From UBA1413 sp964395045 (GTDB lineage: Bacteria > Bacteroidota > Bacteroidia > Bacteroidales > Prolixibacteraceae): DNA of 29,448 nt. The position numbers and the translations under genes are program-made. The notes beneath the pieces are model-generated. The model had not been told where the DNA came from. It did not search any database and saw nothing but the letters and a program-made list of their open reading frames with translations. How positions within the stretch are numbered: the first letter of the stretch is position 1; the number at the start of each line of letters is the position of its first letter. This document shows positions 25,907 through 29,448 of this stretch, one piece after another. The stretch lies in NCBI GenBank assembly GCA_964395045.1, contig CAYNBE010000017.1, positions 1-29,448 of the forward strand, given 5' to 3'.

Positions 25907-28900
25907 TCATTTCTCATGCCACTTCGACCGGTCGGGAGCAGGTGGCACAGCAACTTTTTTCACCGGTTTTTCTTTCAGTTCCTTCAGAAGTTCCTCCACG
26001 GCCCTGGCAATACAGGGATCCTCCCCTTTTGCAAGCTGTTCGGGACGGTCAACCACTTCAATATCGGGAGAAACCCCTACCCCTTCGATAATCCATCCTT
26101 CATCAATGTCGAATATCCCGAAACGGGGAATCGAAATATATCCCCCGTCAACCAGCCGGGCATTTCCCGAGATTCCCACCAGACCTCCCCAGGTCCGTGT
26201 TCCAATCAGTTTTCCAAGGCCCATTTTTTTGAAAAAATAGGGAAAGGCATCTCCTCCCGATGAAGAATAACCATTGATCAGCATCACTTTGGGCCCGTTG
26301 TGGGCAACACCCGGTGATCCGGTCGGTAAAAGCCCGTTCCTGTGCCAATACACCAGGGTATGCCTGTCCAGAAGATCGGCCATCCGGTCGGGAATAAAAC
26401 CGCCTCCGTTGTATCGGTCATCTATGATCAGTGCTTCCTTGTCATGATAAGAATAGATACCCCTGAAAAGCTCCCTGTTACCTTCCTGGGCAGTATTGGG
26501 AACGTGTATGTACCCGATTCTCCCCCCCGACAACTTATCGACCAAAGCCCTTCTTTCATTCACCCAGTTAAAATAGCGGAGTTCCTGTTCACTTGCAACC
26601 GGAAGGATCAGTGAAGTCCGTGGATTTTCATCCGAAGGGTTTCTGCCCACAGCCAGTTCTGTTTTTTTGCCTGATCTGTTTTCGAGAACCAGGTAAGGAT
26701 TATCAGATGTTGTCACTTCTTTCCCATCGATTCGAAGCAGGTAATCGCCCTCTTTCACATCCACACCCTGTTCGGTCAGCGGGGACCTGCGCGAAGGATT
26801 CCAGTTTTCACCCTGGTAAATCTTTTTGATAATGTACCTTCCACTGGCTTCGTCGGCAGCCAGTTCTGCTCCGAGCAAACCATTATCTACCCTCGGTACC
26901 TTTTTAAAATCACCCCAGTCCACATAAGAATGGCCTGCATTGCTCTCCGCCACAATCTCGTTCAGAATATAATCCAGATCGGCACGATGACTTACGTATG
27001 GGAGCAGGACGCTGTATCTTTCCCTCAACTCCTTCCAGTTAACACCATGCAGGTTATCTACATAAAAATAATCACGGAAGATCCTCCATCCATCGGCATA
27101 GATCTGGTTCCATTCCCTGACGGGATCAATTTTCATTTCAAGGTGATCAAGATTCAGTTTTCCTGCACTGCTCTTCTGCCCAGGTGTCAGCCTGGTAATT
27201 CCGTAATCAGCCCCTGAACGGTACAATGCCATCTTTCTGTCGGCTGTGATGGTTGCCATCATCACCCGTTCAAGAATCTCTTCCGACTTTTCATCAGTAA
27301 TATTGTATTTCATAAGGTTTCCTCCGCTGATGAAAATCAATCCCCCATCAACTGCCCCGACAATCCGGTAATCGCCTGATTCCCCGGGAAGGGCGACGAT
27401 GCGGTTGCTGATTCCGGGGAAATCAATATCAACGACGACTTTTCCCTTTTCAGAGGATGATGGCTTTTGGTTGTCTTTGTTGTCACTGTTGTCGCGGTCA
27501 TCGTTGCCACTTTCTTTTTTGGATTTGGCTCCCGATTTCGCATCCTTTTCCATATCCTTTCCCGATGTGGATGTTTTTTCCTCCTTTACAGGTTCTTCGT
27601 CGTTTTTATTTTTAAAAAGGGGTGGACCGTTGGTTTTCAGGACAATGGCATACATCCGGGTTGCTTTGTTGTAAATATAATCGAATTCAAAACTGGAAAA
27701 TGCGAGGTTAAAGTCCCTGTTTGAAGTAAAAAAAATGTATTCCCCGCAGGCCGAAAAAACAGGTTCATCATCGGCGAATTCACCGCTTGTAAGTTGGGTT
27801 TTCGTCCCGCTGGCAATTTCATACACCCAGATGGCTGGTTGTCCGTTGCTTTCCTCTTTCGGATAGGTGATCCATCTTGAATCGGGCGAGAAAATGTAAC
27901 TGCGAATCTCGTTCTGAGCTGCATGGTCAACTTCGGTTATTTTTCCTGTGCCGGGTTCAAGCAACCACAGTTTCAGGGTACGGTCGGAATAGAGCATATA
28001 CCGGCTATCGGGTGACCACACAGGTGCATACTTCCATGCAGAAGAATGAAAGGTAACCTGCCGTGGCTTTGCATTCTTTTTGTTCTCTAGAAGGTAAATT
28101 TCATACTCGCTGGTTGCATCGGAAATCCAGGAAATGTATTTTCCATCGGGCGACCAGGATGGGAAAATCTCCCTGATTCCCTGCGTTTGCGTCAGGTTTT
28201 CGGTGATGCCGTTTTCTGCAGGGACTGAAAAAATGTCGCCACGTGCGTCAAACAGCGCTCTTTTGCCTGTAGGGGAGACTTCAAAACTGTGGATATTCTT
28301 TTTCACCTGCGCATAATATGCCAACAGGTTCGGATTGTCAAAATTGAGATTCACTTTTATCTTTTCCGTCTGTGCAGTTTTGAGATTCAGCCGGTAGAGA
28401 TACCCCCCGTTTTCATAGACCAGTTGTCCACCCTCACCCGAAGGCCACATGACATCAAAGTCCTTGTGAAATGTGATTTGCTTGTGCTGTTTGGTTTTCA
28501 GGTCAAATTGCCAGATATTGAGTTTCAGGTCACGGTCGGAGGCATAGAAAATCCTATCGTTGTACCAGACAGGCAACTGATCGGTTCCCTTGAAATCGGT
28601 AATCTGCTCCGAAACATTCTTTTCCAGGTCGTAGATCCAAAGGTCGGTAGCTCTTCCTCCCTGGTAGCGTTTCCAGTTCCTGAATTCCCTGTCAACGGGG
28701 GTGAATACGATTTTAGAAGCATCGGGTGAAAAAGCTGCAAATCCGCCGTTGACGATCTGCAGGGGTTTTTCAAGTCCCCCGTCGATGCTGATAAGGAAAT
28801 ATTTTCCGTTCCGCTCACTGAACGGGGTGCGGTTTGCCCTGAAGAGGATTTGTTTGCTGTCGGGGGTCCAGTCGAGCACCACATGGTCCCAACCTCCCCG

Positions 28901-29245
28901 GGGCGGCATGATTCCAACGGAATTATACCAGGTTAGTTGCTTCGGCGTTCCGCCCTGCGAAGGCATGACAAACACCTGCCGGCTGCCGGTGTATTCAGCT
29001 GAGAAAGCGATCCATTTTCCATCGGGCGAGATTTTGGGAAAAAGTTCCAGCCCCTCGTGCGAAGTCAGCCGTTTTGCGTCGCCGCCTCCGGCATCCACGG
29101 TCCAAATATCGCCTGCATAGACAAATGCTACCAGGTTGCCGTTGATGTCGGGGAAACGTAAAAGTCGTGCATCTTCAATAGCCGATAAGCGGAAGCTGCA
29201 GAAAAACATGATCAGGGTCATAAGGGGTATCGTTTTGTTTTTCAT
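25907..29245 (-). CDS. tricorn-type serine protease
   Basis: This 1112-residue protein is a bacterial tricorn protease homologue. The signal peptide is MKNKTIPLMTLIMFFCSFRLSA, which sets the start at 29245. The frame stays open further upstream but would run into the tRNA-Pro gene. Two beta-propeller regions with PD40-type repeats (FPKISPDGKWIAFSAE, IFPSWSPDGKYISWISD, YAPVWSPDSRYMLYSD) cover the first half. A Lys/Asp/Ser-rich low-complexity linker lies at about 545-600. The C-terminal part carries a helical C1 region, the catalytic His (H772 in NAGHSYVDWGD), a PDZ domain (EGDYLLRIDGKEV) and the nucleophile region GYSSSGGDAFPYF (S994-S996). Tricorn enzymes trim peptides, so with a signal sequence this one would act in the periplasm. 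Confidence 0.94.
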   Translation of the reverse strand: MKNKTIPLMTLIMFFCSFRLSAIEDARLLRFPDINGNLVAFVYAGDIWTVDAGGGDAKRLTSHEGLELFPKISPDGKWIAFSAEYTGSRQVFVMPSQGGTPKQLTWYNSVGIMPPRGGWDHVVLDWTPDSKQILFRANRTPFSERNGKYFLISIDGGLEKPLQIVNGGFAAFSPDASKIVFTPVDREFRNWKRYQGGRATDLWIYDLEKNVSEQITDFKGTDQLPVWYNDRIFYASDRDLKLNIWQFDLKTKQHKQITFHKDFDVMWPSGEGGQLVYENGGYLYRLNLKTAQTEKIKVNLNFDNPNLLAYYAQVKKNIHSFEVSPTGKRALFDARGDIFSVPAENGITENLTQTQGIREIFPSWSPDGKYISWISDATSEYEIYLLENKKNAKPRQVTFHSSAWKYAPVWSPDSRYMLYSDRTLKLWLLEPGTGKITEVDHAAQNEIRSYIFSPDSRWITYPKEESNGQPAIWVYEIASGTKTQLTSGEFADDEPVFSACGEYIFFTSNRDFNLAFSSFEFDYIYNKATRMYAIVLKTNGPPLFKNKNDEEPVKEEKTSTSGKDMEKDAKSGAKSKKESGNDDRDNSDNKDNQKPSSSEKGKVVVDIDFPGISNRIVALPGESGDYRIVGAVDGGLIFISGGNLMKYNITDEKSEEILERVMMATITADRKMALYRSGADYGITRLTPGQKSSAGKLNLDHLEMKIDPVREWNQIYADGWRIFRDYFYVDNLHGVNWKELRERYSVLLPYVSHRADLDYILNEIVAESNAGHSYVDWGDFKKVPRVDNGLLGAELAADEASGRYIIKKIYQGENWNPSRRSPLTEQGVDVKEGDYLLRIDGKEVTTSDNPYLVLENRSGKKTELAVGRNPSDENPRTSLILPVASEQELRYFNWVNERRALVDKLSGGRIGYIHVPNTAQEGNRELFRGIYSYHDKEALIIDDRYNGGGFIPDRMADLLDRHTLVYWHRNGLLPTGSPGVAHNGPKVMLINGYSSSGGDAFPYFFKKMGLGKLIGTRTWGGLVGISGNARLVDGGYISIPRFGIFDIDEGWIIEGVGVSPDIEVVDRPEQLAKGEDPCIARAVEELLKELKEKPVKKVAVPPAPDRSKWHEK

Positions 29246-29329
29246 GGTATGTAACTTTATAAATGGGTGTACAAGGTACTCTATTTGGTGAAAATTTAAA
29301 ATAATTAGATCCCCATTCAATGAAAATAT

Positions 29330-29337
29330 TATTTTTG
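29330..29337 (+). promoter_or_regulatory. Bacteroidota-type -7 element for tRNA-Pro
   Basis: TATTTTTG matches TAnnTTTG and ends 36 bases before the tRNA. No clear -33 TTTG is seen at the usual spacing. The AT-rich context upstream fits a promoter. Confidence 0.45.
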
Positions 29338-29373
29338 TGCCGCGGTTGTTCATGTAGGGACAAACCTTGAAAG

Positions 29374-29446
29374 CGGGGTGTGGCGCAGTTGGTAGCGCGC
29401 GTCGTTCGGGACGACGAGGCCGCTGGTTCAAGTCCAGTCACCCCGA
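29374..29446 (+). tRNA. tRNA-Pro, anticodon CGG
   Basis: A complete 73-base cloverleaf can be folded. The acceptor arms are CGGGGTG and CACCCCG, the D stem GCGC/GCGC, the anticodon stem CGTCG/CGACG with loop TTCGGGA, and the T arm GCTGG-TTCAAGT-CCAGT, with discriminator A. The loop gives anticodon CGG, which reads CCG proline codons. The two bases that follow (CA) do not begin a CCA, so the 3' end is probably added after transcription. It is divergent from the tricorn gene and closes the window. Confidence 0.95.
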
Positions 29447-29448
29447 CA

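Noticed and set aside
29246..29431. 62-residue N-terminal extension of the tricorn protease
   Set aside because: The frame is open but runs through the tRNA-Pro gene on the opposite strand and precedes a perfect signal peptide starting at 29245.

Overview
The window looks like a chromosomal segment of a Bacteroidota bacterium (probably Bacteroidales or Marinilabiliales-like; placed from gene content, not from a search). Supporting signs are the FloA/NfeD pair, a DUF4251 protein, a bacterial tricorn protease, an SpmA-SpmB fusion in a lineage that does not sporulate, a threonine operon that carries an ApgM-like protein where thrB would be expected, few Shine-Dalgarno-like sites, and several TAnnTTTG -7 promoter motifs. 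Most of the window is housekeeping or stress-related. I see no phage, transposase, CRISPR array or defence island.

Layout. Positions 1-590 are AT-rich and contain no intact gene: a strong hairpin, a leader-like stretch with an 8-codon ORF, and an 88-codon open frame on the minus strand that lacks a start and looks like a gene remnant. Positions 591-4110 (minus) form a tight operon, TPR-SPOR envelope protein > ClpS > NfeD > FloA, closed by a clear intrinsic terminator. Bcp peroxiredoxin and RecA (plus, 4263-5772) diverge from it and end at an intrinsic terminator that lies only 10 bases before the next start codon. Positions 5844-11703 (plus) are the threonine operon: aspartokinase/homoserine dehydrogenase, an acetolactate decarboxylase with a lipoprotein signal, an ApgM-like putative homoserine kinase, and threonine synthase. 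A 536-base gap follows, with a palindromic repeat-like element and degraded coding scraps.

A minus-strand zinc/cation diffusion facilitator (12240-13133) diverges from a closely packed plus-strand run at 13214-18545: an exported hypothetical protein, UmuC, an SRAP/HMCES-type abasic-site protein, a KefF-like quinone reductase and a KefB/C-type K+ efflux antiporter. This run suggests a combined electrophile-protection and DNA-damage-tolerance operon. The last gene overlaps the convergent SpmAB-like gene by 63 bases. Next come DUF4251 and a PreP-type M16 lipoprotein protease (plus). On the minus strand are a zinc-ribbon protein, a PutP-like Na+/solute symporter and a tricorn-type protease. A tRNA-Pro(CGG) gene closes the window on the plus strand.

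The most rewarding items are the UmuC-SRAP-KefF-Kef cluster, the exported acetolactate decarboxylase inside the threonine operon, the non-orthologous homoserine kinase candidate, the terminator-like hairpin abutting thrA, and the gene remnants and palindromic element in the two gene-free stretches.
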